Origin: Corylus avellana
Lineage: Eukaryota > Streptophyta > Magnoliopsida > Fagales > Betulaceae
Reading direction: 5' to 3'
Length of the DNA stretch: 64,000 bases
Assembly (NCBI RefSeq): GCF_901000735.1
Contig: NC_081547.1
Span: forward strand, 16,399,656-16,463,655
Shown: piece after piece, positions 1-12,140 of the stretch
Layout: every line of letters starts with the position of its first letter
Numbering within the stretch: the stretch's first letter is position 1
Position numbers and translations under genes: made by a program
The notes under the pieces: model-generated
Seen by the model: only the letters and a program-made list of their open reading frames with translations
What the model was told of the DNA's origin: nothing
Database searches by the model: none

Positions 1-274
1 GATTAATGGCTTTTGACTAATTCACTAGTGAATAAATTTGTTATTCAATGAATAAAGGTAATCAAAGGTACACATCACTTATTAAATAAGGTGCACTAAA
101 AGTTAAAATAATGTGTTTGAGATTTGATAATTTTTGTTTTTCGCATTACAGACTTATAATATTGTTTCAATTGTAATGAATTGCGTGATCCAAAGAATCA
201 AGGCAAAGTTTCAAACTTTAGTTAAAAAAGCAAGGGAAAGTTTCAAACTTGAGTTAAACAAAAAAAAAAAGGTA

Positions 275-665
275 CATTCCTAGGAATCAAGTATTGATGA
301 TAGAGAAGAGCTAAAGTATGAAGAAGCCTAGGAGAGTATGGGACAACTTATGCCAGAGCTACTGCCAACGCCGTACAGTGAAAAAAGAGGGAAACAAAAT
401 AAGCAATTGAGCATTCCTAGGAATCAAGTATTAATAATAGAGAAGAACTGAAGTATGAAGAAGCCTAGGAGAGTATGGGACAACTTATGCCAGAGCTACT
501 GCCAACACCATACAGTGAAAAAAGAGGGAAACAAAATAATCAATTGAGCATACCTAGGAATCAAGTATTGATGATAGAGAAGAATTGAAGTATAAAGAAG
601 CCTAGGAGAGTATGGGACAACTTATGTTAGAGCTACTGCCAACAATGTATAATGAAAAAAGAGGT
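275..665. repeat. Tandem repeat, 137-bp unit, about 2.9 copies
   Basis: Units start at 275, 412 and 549 and each opens with CCTAGGAATCAAGTATT. The third unit is incomplete and more diverged. No coding potential is seen. A purine-rich run follows in each copy. It could be a degenerate minisatellite within an old repeat. Confidence 0.85.
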
Positions 666-1582
666 GATTTCAATTGTTATGAGAGAACAAGAAAAAAATA
701 TAGGTATTCTATTCAGACTTGAGAGGCCCAATGCAAACTTGAAATTTTTGCAGTGTTTTTTATGGGTGCAACCGTGTAGGCCAAATAAAAAATCATTGGA
801 CTTCTTTCTTATTGACTCAAATACAAATTGTAATAAATTTTTGTAGTATATTTAATACAAATTCCAAAACTAGGGTAGGCCACCCCAGTCTTCATATACA
901 TCTGTCTCTACCACCCCCTATGGGTGCCCTTCATTTACTACTTCTCCCACTCGCACATAGTAAATATGACTTAGCCATGCATCTCTCTACGTCTCCCACT
1001 GGCAAATATATTGTGCAACCTTTAAACACACATGCATAAAAAGTTGGGAAAACTAAATCAAATCTTGTAAAGACCAACATAGCAACATTCCTAAAAGTGT
1101 CTTATTATGCCTCGATTCATTTGGTCACATCAGATTAAGCATTTCTAGTCCCTCTTAAATCCAATATCTCAAAACAATGCTTAACCTTCACAAAACGTGA
1201 TGCACTCAACATCTAAGAAGCAACACAACTTGCTGGCAATGAGTATAAACACAATACAAATGTGTTACCAAATAAGCTCTTCCCTTTGCCTTTAGGCAAC
1301 GTTATACATGGTCATAGACAACATGCTAAAGTAGTAGACACTAAAACCTTAACCTCGTGACATAGTCAAAGGTCATAAAGGGCATAAACAAGGTCATTAA
1401 CAATGATGTTTGGGATTCACACGGTGAGGAAGCGGGGATTGATTCGCTCACCTCCACTATTGGTCGAACAAGTACATGTAATATGAAATACATGCTACTG
1501 TGGAGTTCTCTTTCCAAAAGAGTGTATGTCTAAACTCAATACACCGTACACATCTTAGTCTAGTTGCTACCCAAGTGCCTAA
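666..1582. other. Intergenic sequence, nothing recognised
   Basis: AT-rich DNA with only short open frames (64-75 codons) that show no recognisable domain. It ends at the CCTAA target site of the solo LTR that starts at 1583. Confidence 0.5.
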
Positions 1583-2739
1583 TGATGTGTGCAAAATATT
1601 GCATATTTGAACCCCTTAATTTACATTGGTTAATCCTCTAGCTGTGTCATAATCTAATGTTTTGTGTTAGTTTTGTGTTTTTAGTGTTTGTAGGTTGTTG
1701 AAGGAAAACTGCGTCTTTAAAGGAAAAAATGCAAAGTTTGGAAGAAAGCTGAAAAAAGTCATTTACGGAAGTAGGATCGAGTGCACCATCCTGCGCTCGA
1801 GCGCATATACGCTCAATTCCAGCTGGGTTGCGCTCGAGTACAACCACGTCCACCAGCAAAGAATCAATGCACGAGTGCTAAGCCGCAGAAGGAAGAATGC
1901 ATGCACGAGTGCGATCGAGTGCACTGGCCATGCGATTGAGCGCACTCGCACGGTCAGAAGGCGGCTAGACTCCTTTTTCAATCTAGATTGGGTCTTCAGA
2001 CTTCTATTTGTACTGGGAGACACACCTCATGTGGAGCTAAGTTCTCAACTAAGGTTGAGGATTACTCCTCACTAATGAAGTACAACCCTACTTTCATGTA
2101 AGTCTATATTGTCCGGTTTTATTGGGTTTAATATTTCAATTGTTTTACTTATTTTCAATGTGTGGAATGATTCTTGGATATCTTTTGCGATTCTAGGATA
2201 CATTTGATGATTTGAGATAATTTCACATAATTGATTGGTGGTTTTATTTGCTTAAAAAATTGGATATCCTTTGTGATTTGTTCTACAGATACACTTGGTG
2301 TTTTGATTGAAATTAGATATCTTTTGTGATTTACAGATACATATGATGATTTGATTGAAATTGGATTCCTTTTGTGATTTGTGCAATGAATGGATACATG
2401 TGATGATTTTGATTAACTGTTTACATACATATGATTTTATTTGTGAGAACTTCAGATTAATATTGATGAACATGGAGTATATTGTTATGATTCGGTGAGT
2501 GTGGATTCTAAACCCTTAGTACTTTATCTTTTGGTTTATTTTATTTTATTTAGTTTATGTTTTCTTTTATTTTCAAAAAACCAAAATTCAAACCTCTTTT
2601 GGAACTAGGTTAGGATTAAATTAGTTTAGATATAATTTGTTTTTCAAAAATACAATTCCTTGTGGGATTGACCTCGGACTTGCAACACTTTACTGTAAAC
2701 GATTCGTACACTTGTGAGTATATTAAAATTTTCACAACA
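1583..2739 (+). mobile_element. Solo LTR (TG...CA) with 5-bp target-site duplication
   Basis: The block begins TGATGTGTGCAAAATATTGC and ends TTTTCACAACA. It is flanked by CCTAA on both sides (1578-1582 and 2740-2744), the signature of LTR-retrotransposon integration followed by LTR-LTR recombination. It is related to the LTRs at 15666-17059 and 32722-34193. The 3' half holds several decayed ~50-bp repeats of the type GATATCTTTTGTGATTT + GATACAT + TGATGATTTGAT (about 2175-2420). Near 2660-2718 lies a module shared with the other LTRs (TGTGGGATTGACCTC ... CGATTCGTACACTTG). A CGCTCGAGCGC palindromic patch lies near 1790-1850. Internal coding sequence is absent. Confidence 0.88.
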
Positions 2740-3504
2740 CCTAAACCCAGTCCTCTATTCGGTTGCCACCTCAAGCGCCAAATTAAGGTCTCACATCTGG
2801 TTAATCACAAGTTACATGGATTGTGTGCTATCCATGTACGTTCTTATCAAAAATAAAGATCTCAACTATAGCTAAGGCAACATATCTATGTGTCAACCAA
2901 CTTTATATGCTACATAAGCATCCAATGACACAATATCTCATCTCTACTCGCTACCTAAGCACAAGAGGCGGTTGCTCGTGTGAGTGAGCCAACTTAATCC
3001 TATCGACATACCTTTTCACCACAACACCGAGAATACATGGTGAATATGTGTGCTCTTGGAAACCTCATAATCATGCCACTATAATTATAAAACACATCAT
3101 TATCATGTGCATGACGAGCAACATCATCTGCTAGGAGAGAAATCATATTATATAGTCAACTACAAACAAAAGAGCTTCCATGTAGTGTTTTAAGACCATT
3201 TATCTCTAAGTGCAACTACACATGTAGTGTAGCACCCTAGTTTTAATCTAAGGAATCTTAACCTAATATAAAGATTAGATCGATGTATATATAAGATGCA
3301 ATAATAACTTCAGAGAAATTTAAGAGATTATAAGAACATTGATAGAAATAAATGAAATCCAGGTGTGAACAAAATTAAAAAAAAAAGTTGTGGGGTGAAT
3401 TCTGATTATAAAAGTTAAACTTGTGGACAAGTTTAGAATTAAGATAAATTTTGGGTCAAAATAAAAATTCAGAAAAAGTCTAAAAAATATTTTAGAACCC
3501 CCAC
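2740..3504. other. Repeat-derived intergenic DNA
   Basis: No gene is recognised. At 3228 a TGTAGCACCC motif looks like the first bases of a Ty3/gypsy-type LTR (compare TGTAACGCCC at the minus-strand start of the LTR ending at 46898). No matching end or target duplication was found. Confidence 0.4.
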
Positions 3505-4645
3505 CCTTTGATAATAAAAAACCTTTTTGCCCCCCCTAGGGTTTAACAACTTTATTTTTGCCCCCTAAGGTTTAATTTTTATCACAAGAGGTACCTCGAG
3601 TTTCCATAAAGACAAAGATGGTACCTTGGTCCATCTGCTGTTAGAAGACTTGACAAAAATTCACGTCACTGACACAAAGACCCATTAAAATTTTGACACC
3701 TGTCCTAAGTGCCAAATAATCACATCTATATCTGCCAAACAATATTCCATGTAATAAAAAATGATGAGGGATTAAAATGGCAAATTACAAAAACATAATT
3801 TTCGGATGAGGGAAATCCATTGTCGTTTCACTATAACCCACGAACCCAACCTTCCCCAATCTCCGACCAACCCACCATTCCAACCAACCCAATCTCTGAC
3901 CAACCCAACCTTCGTTCACACCCTAAGCCCAAATACCCCAAACCTACCACAATCCAACGAACCCAACCCATTTTTCCACCGCCGATCTTCACCAATCCGA
4001 TGAACCCAAACCCTAGATCACACGAACCTTCCCATATCCGACCAACCCACTCTCCGCCAAACCTACTCTTCGAATCATGTCTTCCCCAAGCTGACGAACC
4101 CACCGTTCTTCCCCAAGCCATTGTCACCACTTACACTGATTGGGCTGCGGAAGCAAACCAACAATGTTCGATGGGTTCGTTGGATCGTGGGTTCATCAGC
4201 TTGGGGAAGATCGGTGGGTTGGCCAGAGAGTGGGTTGATCATATTGGGGAAGAAGGGTGGGTTGGGGAAGGCTCGTGGGATCTAGGGTTGGGTTTGAAGG
4301 GTTTGGGGTATCATGGGTTTGGCGTGAAATAGCCATGGATTTTATTCTAGGTTGCAATTTTAATCCCTTTCAAAAATAAAGCCCCAGCATTTTTTTCATT
4401 ACGTGGCAGGGTTGTAAATCTAGTCAGATGTGATAATTTGGAACTTAGGATAGGTGTCGAAATTTTAATGGGTCTTCGTGTCAGTGATGGGGATTTCCGT
4501 CAAGTCTTCTAATGGCAGATGGACGGAGGTACCATCTTCGTCTTTATGGAAACCTGAGGTACCTCCTGTGATAAGTTAAATCCTAAGGGGCAAAAAATAA
4601 AGTTGTTAAACCCTAGGGGGCAAAAAGGTATTTAACCCTAAAAAA
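3505..4645. mobile_element. Fold-back / long-TIR DNA transposon, non-autonomous
   Basis: Arms of about 270 bp at ~3512-3785 and ~4365-4640 are inverted copies of each other. Shared blocks include CCTAGGGTTTAACAACTTTA, TTTCCATAAAGAC and AGACCCATTAAAATTT (right arm read as reverse complement). Identity is roughly 75-85% by eye. The core (about 3830-4330) is itself rich in inverted CCAACCCA/TGGGTTGG motifs and yields a proline-rich open frame of 170 codons on + and 99 on -, which I treat as composition artefacts. No transposase is seen. It could be a Mutator-like or fold-back element; no clear target duplication could be assigned. Confidence 0.75.
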
Positions 4646-7600
4646 AAACACATGGTAGAATTTTGGAATTAATTGGAGAACATTTAGGTCTCCAATTTGA
4701 TTAAAGAAATTAATTAGACCAGAAACTTAGACAAGTGAAAACTAGGTCCAATGAACTCTATTTGAGTTAAACAAACGCCTAGAATGTTCGCCTCAGAACT
4801 CTCTATCTAGCTAAAAAATTTCAAAGAAATCAAATTTTAGCAAAACTCCAAGATTGGCCGAGAATGCTACTATTCATTGCCACGTGGTAGCTTGTGAGGC
4901 TGTCACCTTATCTCTCGAATTTGAGGCTAGCATTGTAGTGCCCTGGGTAATTACTAGGATGTGTTTATCTTTGTTAGAAGGTTAGCAAGATTTTTCGGTT
5001 CATTACGGTTCGCTAGACGGAGGATTTTGCGATTTATGGTTCCGATTGAACGTTGACAGAGGGACCATCAAAAGTTCATTCTGCAACCCTAGATCCATTG
5101 GGTAATAGTACACCAATTGTTCGTGGGGGAACCACTAAACGTTGGTTTACTAAATTTTGACCCACTGGGTAGTGCCCGAACTTACGCTTTTTAGAACCAC
5201 TGTGCAAATAGTATGCCGAATGCGACGCCTGGAAAATTGAAAGTATCTTAAATTATTTATGAAACTTTATGAAAATATTTAGAAATCATTATCATTTAGC
5301 TTCCATAAATATCTTAGAGTTTAGGAGAATTTTATTGCAAAGTTTAAAGGAATGTTAGCTTATGTTGATTTTTTGACATTAAAACGTTGACCAGATGAAA
5401 AATGAGTCATACAAACTTAAATTGAGTCAAACGAAAGCCTATTTTGTTTGTCTCAGAGTCCTCTACCTATTTTTAAAATTTCAAAGAATTCTGTTTTCGA
5501 AAAAAAAAAAAATCAGAGCTGAACGGATTTCACTATTTGTCGCCAAAAATGCCATTTTTTAGTATATCACTTTATTTCTAAATTTGAGCTTTACAAATAT
5601 ATTTTTGAGCATAAGTAAATTCAATTTAGTAAATAAGTGACTAATACTAGTGTTTGGTGAAATCTAAATTTAATTCTGAGAAATTTTCAATTTTAGCCTA
5701 AAAAGCAGTGTCCTAGCCTAAAAAGTAGTGTCCTAGCCTAAAAAGAAATTCTCATCATGAGCTAAGGTTTTTTTTTATTTATTTATTTTTTATTTTTACC
5801 CAAATTCATAAATGATGGAACACTTTTTTGGCTTGAAAATCTATTAAACTCTAAAATCCCATGCATAGCCGACCACCTTGTTGTTTCACTTGTGAAAATA
5901 AGTCATTATATTGCATTAAATCCTTTAGGAAATTCATTGGAAAAGTTGGTGTGATTGCTTGACCAAGACTAAGACTTGTGAATTGTTGAAACCTATCATT
6001 CTTCCTCTTGCATGACCGACACTCCAAAGGTTTGGATGGTCATTTGTGTTACTATTTTCCTTCTATAAATAGATGTGGTATCCTTACCTTTCTTTGATTC
6101 ATACAAACACAAAAGCTAGAACAGTTTATTTCATTGTCTTTCTCTCTTTTTACTTCATGCACCACACGGCCACTTTTGTTTTCTATCATGAAATTCTGCT
6201 GCAAGCCCAGCCAGCCTTTTAGCACCATATTTTTTCATTATTTTTTTTAGGGCTTTCGAAGCTCTAGCACATAGCCTACGCTCCCTTGATTAGTGTCAAA
6301 ATTCTCTCTATTTCTAGTTAACACTATTCTGCCACTTGGAGTGTATTGTGAGTTTTGCTTCCAACTTGCTTGGTTAATGTTCTTAATGCATAGAATTGTC
6401 TATTAGATATTCGCTAGAAAGCAATTAGAAATCACTTCTACCATATTCGAGTGTTAAAGCTCAAAGAGATATGTGGTTGAATGTGAAGCTTTCTAAGATA
6501 ATATCTTATGATTCGCTCGGCATCCATTTTTAGCTTATTTATGTTTCTCTTGATTAAACCGTTTATATTGACACAATAAGCTTAAAGAACTAAAATGAGT
6601 AATGAAAATGGCATATAAACCGTCTTTACTTTTATTGTCTTTAAAGTATATCTTAATCCTCAAGATTTATATTTGGTGGTATTGACCATTAGCCTCATCA
6701 CCAAATATTTAATCCAGGCTTTATGGTTATTATAAGTGATCATTACAAATATAATAAATGGAATATGGATAATAATGATTATAATGAGATGAGGGCCAAT
6801 AGACAATATAATTGTTTGGATAAATGACTTATGTGTACTACTATGTGGACACTATTGTATGCAGAAGTGAAGCTGAGTTCTACAGTTAAGGAGAGTAAGT
6901 GTGAATATACTTATTGAGGATTAGTTTTATTTTATTGTTATGGGAAGTCTTATTTTATTTTATTTACATAAGTTTTCAATACAACTGCTTTTAAACTACA
7001 TAATGTGTCTAAATAAGATATTGGGCTGATAAGATAGCCACCTTAAAGGACAAACTGAGGCTTTGCGGCTAGAGAAGTTGGCAACTCAGTGGATTGTGGG
7101 TATAACCGTCCAACAGACCTAATATATAACTAAGTTGGGGCGATGTAGTCACCAGCACCAAACATGTAAATCTCTAAAGTGGGAGGGACATAACGGACGT
7201 AAGCAGGCCAAGAGTCCAAGAACGAGAGGTCTGAAGAAAGATTATCATACACAAACTAATCAGTCACTACGTTACATTTGCATTCATTATTAATTTTTCT
7301 TTTTGTTTTTAAACTTGCTCTTTCATATTAATCTATAAGTTTTTATTTCTAGTAAAATAGATGACTCACTTGCTTTTCTATGTAAATATGATAACGTCAT
7401 ATTTATATAAACCTCGATGTAGGGTTTGAGATGAGGACGATGGTCCCTCTACTAGTTTTGATGGTTGATAGACTCTATGCTACAGGATTGATGCTTGCCT
7501 CTAAGGAGCATGTCTCACTTATGTTAATTGCTTTTATTATATATTATGATAAGTGTGAACTTGATAAATATTACTATGTTGATTTGGTGCCACATGTTAT

Positions 7601-7738
7601 ACATATTTGGTACACCTAGTGTGTACATGTTTTGTAATGAAAACAATATTTCTATTTTCCTATTAAATAATATATTATTTCGAGGTATTTTAGGCAGCTC
7701 ATGTGTGTTGTGCAAGTTATTCCTAAGTTATAGAATGA

Positions 7739-7782
<44 letters not shown>

Positions 7783-7873
7783 CCATAAGATTGTATCTCA
7801 GATGTAGTAACATCACATGGAAATGGGGGTTTTTGCTCACGATTTTGTTGGTTCAAATATCAGGGCGTTGCAA
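4646..7873. mobile_element. Decayed LTR-retrotransposon sequence (GAACGTTCG-type family)
   Basis: No coding domain survives. A TGTAGTGCCC start motif at 4934 and a CAGGGCGTTGCA end motif at 7862-7873 are the inverted LTR termini typical of some plant Ty3/gypsy LTRs, but the flanking 5-mers do not match. Segments near 5030-5240 are recognisably the same family as 12260-12460 (the ACTAAATTTTGACCCACT-like line is shared). Host-like stretches around 5880-6300 are not identified. The exact boundaries are an inference. Confidence 0.45.
7742..7779. repeat. (AT)n microsatellite
   Basis: An uninterrupted AT dinucleotide run of about 38 bp. The tyrosine/isoleucine-rich open frames around it on both strands are products of the run. 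Confidence 0.95.
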
Positions 7874-8187
7874 TGAATGTTAGACCTAGTACCACCGAAC
7901 GTTCGACCTAGGATCACCGAATGTATGCTAACATCTAGAGCTGTCATAGCAGCGTCCTCAGCTTTTCCAAACCTATAAATACCCCCTCCCACGCCCTTCT
8001 AAGCTTCTTTATTCCCTCTGAGCCCTAGAAAAAATTTGCTTGAGTTTTTTGTGAGTTGTGTGGAGAAGAATGAATGTTTCTTGGAGATCCTTGTTATGGA
8101 TAGGTAACATTCTTAACTTACCTTGTTCTTTACCTAGTTGTTATGTTGGTTAAGTGTTTTCCATGGTGGGGTTGCTAGTTTTGGGCT
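7874..8187 (+). mobile_element. LTR fragment with TATA box, cut by LINE A
   Basis: Contains GAACGTTCG-type motifs at about 7898, a TATAAAT box at 7974-7980 and a transcribed-region-like stretch. All of this is repeated with changes at 12470-12735 (shared TTCTTTACCTAGTTGTTATG). The fragment ends where the poly-T of minus-strand LINE A begins. Confidence 0.6.
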
Positions 8188-11100
8188 TTTTTTTTTTTTT
8201 TTAAGTGAAATATGAGGTTTTCATTAATAAATCATCAAAACATTCGAATCTCAGAGATGACAAGACATCAAATCAAACAAGTCTCAGAGATGACAATATC
8301 ATGAAGAAAAATAGGTTATTTGTCAAACCAGATATTCTACATGTCTTGTTGGGCATCCGCTTTTGCTAAGAGATGGACTGGCTAATCAACTATAAAATTC
8401 CCATACTTGCTCCATGATTGCTCTTTCTTACATTATGCATATACAATCTCCAAAAGCATCACCTTCCAGGATTATATTGCTAAGACCCAGATCTCTACAA
8501 AGGACCACAGCCTTTCGGGGCCACGTAAGCCTCTGCCACAGTTGGACCACTGATGAAACTCATTGAAGAACATATGGTTGCTATAACCTTTCCCTTATAG
8601 TCTCTAACAATAATACCCGCACCCATTAATTTTTTTGTTTGGTTAAAAGCCGCATCCTAGTTAATTTTGAATGCACCATGGGGAGGAACATCCCATCGTA
8701 GCACACCTCTATCAAGCTGTCGACTCTCCTTATTATTATTCTGTTGATTCGCCTCATGGAACTCCTCCATAGCTTCCCTCACATATTTGACAATATGATT
8801 CAGGTGTTGGAACTCTCTTCCAAATACCACAGCGTTTTGACGTAGCCATATTCCTCTCGCCACCATAAGCACCAGTACAAATTCTTCCTTCTCTAGCTTT
8901 CCCAATAGATCGCCTATAATTTGGAAAAAAAGCATCCCCTCCATTGGAGCATTTGTGGATTCTCTTGGGCACTCCCCCTAAACATCATACTAAGCTAGGC
9001 ATCACCTTTTTTTTTGAACAAATTTTCCTTAGTTGGTAGCAAATTATTGCAGGCCTTCCATAGGAAAAGTTTTACAACTTAGGGGACATGTAGAGACCAT
9101 ATATTCTTCCAAATTATAGTATGCTTAGAAGCTCTAGAATACTCACTGACTCCTGTAGGAAAATACTTTTACCCAAATGATAAGCACTCTTCATCGAGAA
9201 ATTTCCATTTTGCACCACACCCCAAACTAGTTTGTTAGGGTAACCATTCAAACGTAAGGGCATATGGCAGATTTCTTCCACCTCTTCCACATTAGAAATA
9301 TCTATAAGTAGAGGTACATTCCACCAGCCTATGTCTCCATCAATAAGTTCTTTTACACAAGCTTCTCTCCCCAATCTTTGACTTCACTACAAAAGAAGGC
9401 TGATTCGGTAGCCATTTATCTCTCCACATTTTAATTTGGGATCCATCACCCGCATGCCACACCAAACCAGCCTTCAAGAGATCCTTTGCTTGCCAAATAC
9501 TTCTCTAGGCTTAAGATGGCCGATTACCAAACTACGATTCTAGAAAATGCCTTTGTGGATAATATTTTTCTTTAACAATTCGGGCTGCTAATGAGTGAGG
9601 CTGTTGGATCAGTCGCCACCCTTGCTTTGCCAAAAGAGCTTTATTAAAACACTCGAGTTCTCTAAAGCCCATACTACCCATAGATTTTGACCTCCCCAAC
9701 TTCGTCCAGCTCATCTAGAGAATTTTTGAGATATTCTCCTTATGCCCCCACAAAAAACAATGCATTGAAGAATTAATATCCTGACACAAAGCTTTGGGTA
9801 ACATAAAAACATTCATATTGTACGTCGAAATTGCTTGAATAACCGCCTTGATGAGAATCTCTTTGCCAGCTTGTGATAGAAATTTCTCCTTCCATCCATT
9901 AATCTATTCCCATATTCTTTCCTTTATCCCATCGATGGTGTGAGATTTTTACTTCCCCACAATTACCGGAAGGCCCAAAGATTTTTCAAAATTAGTAGAT
10001 TCATGTGCACCATCATAAGATAGAATAAATTCCCTAGCTTCCCTTTTAGAATGCTTGTTGAAGAAAATAGATATCTTCTCCTTATTCAGCTTCTGCCCCA
10101 ATGCTTTCTCATATTTTGCTAGCAATTCATCAACATAGTTTCATTCCCTCACATTTGCTTTGCAAAACAATAGACTATAATGTTACTCCCCCTCTCTACA
10201 AAAAATAGATGGCTTAATGTTATTCCCCCTCTTGTGATAGGAATCCCAGAAAGCAACCTCTATTCTTTTGCCTTACAGATTAACGAACTTAAGCCTTCAG
10301 CATATAAAATGATAAAAGAAAAAGATAGGGAGAGATAGGATCACCTTGCCTGATGCCTCTAGTTGAACTAATATGACCGTAAGGTTGCCCATTGATGATC
10401 ACAAAGTAGCTAACACTTTTTACACAAGCTATCACTAAATCCACCCACCTTGAAGAGAAACCCATTTTCTTCATAATGGCTTCGAGAAAATCTCATTCCA
10501 CCCTGTCATATGCTTTACTCATATCAAGCTTTACTACCATATATTCATTCTTCCATTTCATACGAGATTGCATAGTATGAAGTGCTTAATAAGCCACCAA
10601 AATATTGTTAGTAATTAATGATGAGCGCCGAATGTTGCACATTCAAGCGTGTTAACTCTCATCTGTTAATTCCTTAGCACTGTTATCCATTTGATTTTGT
10701 TTTGTTTTAGAGTTTCTAGGTTCTTAGGGATAATGCAAGAAATACCATTGATTTTGGGCTTAAAACGTACTTTGAGAAGCTACTAGCAGAACTGAGATCG
10801 AGCCCACATTAGAGGAGGCTCGAGCACACTTGAGCTTAAGCGTGCAAGCAACCAGGCTCGAGAACATATCACCTAGGCTCGAGTGCACATGGGCGGCTGA
10901 GATGACCTAGAGTCCGAAACTTCTATGGAAAGCCTTTTTAGGTCTCCTAATCCAACTGGGAGACTGACTTACGAGTTTTCTTGAATTCCTAGGGCTTCAT
11001 GGGTTTGTTTTACACCCTATAAATAGGCCTCTAAGCCTTGAAGAGAGAGGTGCTTTGTTTTAGAGAGATAATTCACACAAAGATCTTTTTAGAGGCTTGA

Positions 11101-12140
11101 AAAGTTGAAAAGAAGATGAACATGGCAGGAGGCCATCCTAGCACCAGCATGAGCTACTAATTCTGTAATAGGGTGTTGATGTAGCTCTTTCCAAGTAACA
11201 ATGGTTCAATTGTATTTGAATTTGGGTTTTTCTATATGCATAATGGTTGCATAACTATAAGAATTGATCTTAATGTTTATATTCGATCATTATGAAATTC
11301 TTATCTTGTCTTCGAAAGCTTTTTATCTTGATTGAACTCAATCCTTCATATTTTCTGTGATTATATAAATTATTAATATACAACGGTTTTAACTGACACA
11401 TGATCAAGAGGGTTTGATAGGCCATGCCTAGAGAAGGCGAATTACTCTACACCTTAGCCTAGTGTAATTTAGGTAGACAATTCATATGACTCAAAGATGA
11501 GTTATGCGTATCCCTTGATTGCATTTAATTAATTAGCAATTTGATAGTCTATACCTAGGGAAGACGGACAGTACCACATCTAGAGGTTAGACAGACGGTC
11601 TATGCCAACCGAAGATGGATTATACTTTCTTTTTTATTTAATTATGATATTTTCTTGACTACTCGAGTGAGACGAGCCCTATATCATGCATAGTATGAAT
11701 TTTCCTTATTAATTTATGATTGACCATTGTTATGTGGTTAGCAGTGAAATCAACCCTATATTCTTTCTCTCGTTATTTCTATCTATCTTTACTTTTATGT
11801 ATTTATTTTTAGAAAACAAAAACAAATCAACTTTCTTTAAATTGAGTTACTTTCAATCTTGACAAGCTTAATAACAATGCTTGCGCAGTCCTTGAGGTTC
11901 AACACCCTCAATATAGCCTTATCTCATAGGGATTCGTTCTATTGCGAGTGTATATTTTTATTATTAATATTTTTGCACACAAAAAAACTACATCATTTAA
12001 CCTCCTTGGAATAAAAGCACTATGATTTTCTAAAATAAAAGTAGGAAGAATTTTCTTCAAATGATTCGCCAACACCTTGGAAATTGTACAAGACATTGTA
12101 CAAAGTAATTGGCTGGTAATCCGTCACTTTTGAAGGGGAT
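8188..12140 (-). pseudogene. LINE A: degraded LINE with RT and C-terminal RNase H
   Basis: This is a minus-strand non-LTR retrotransposon. Its 3' end is marked by poly-T at 8188-8204 (poly-A on its own strand). Reading on the minus strand, RT fragments appear at 12096-11908 (ISKVLANHLKKILP, SAFIPRRL) and after the interrupting LTR at ~10618 (NILVAY, KLDMSKAYDRV). These are followed by GIRQGDPISPYLF at 10474-10289, the post-RT region at 9714-9532 and 9374-9114, and an RNase H start at 8944-8460 (PPHGAFKIN then DAAFN, AGIIVRDYKGK). Many stops and frameshifts make it non-functional. The 5' end, including the endonuclease, is missing. The C-terminal RNase H separates it from LINEs D, G and I, which lack one. 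Confidence 0.82.
10619..11994 (+). mobile_element. Solo LTR inserted in LINE A
   Basis: The LTR begins TGATGAGCGCC and ends ACTACATCA. Removing it restores the LINE A reading PRRL|ITNNILVAY on the minus strand, which fixes the insertion point. The flanking 5-mers are ATTAA and TTTAA (one mismatch). A TATAAATAG box lies near 11018-11030. It holds several GCTCGAG motifs (about 10795-10890) and repeated AGTCTATACCTAGGGAAGA-type units (about 11420-11620). Confidence 0.8.

Noticed and set aside
275..665. Considered as a CRISPR-like or regulatory array
   Set aside because: Units are contiguous 137-bp copies without unique spacers, in a plant genome.
3806..4332. Proline/asparagine-rich open frame of 170 codons
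   Set aside because: It lies in the self-complementary core of a fold-back element; the opposite strand gives a similar artefact and no domain is seen.
7652..7840. Ile/Tyr-repeat peptides around 7742-7779
   Set aside because: Translation of an (AT)n microsatellite.
4934..7873. Intact LTR or full element with TGTAGTGCCC/GGGCGTTGCA ends
   Set aside because: Flanking 5-mers (AGCAT and ATGAA) do not match and no second LTR was found, so only remnants are claimed.
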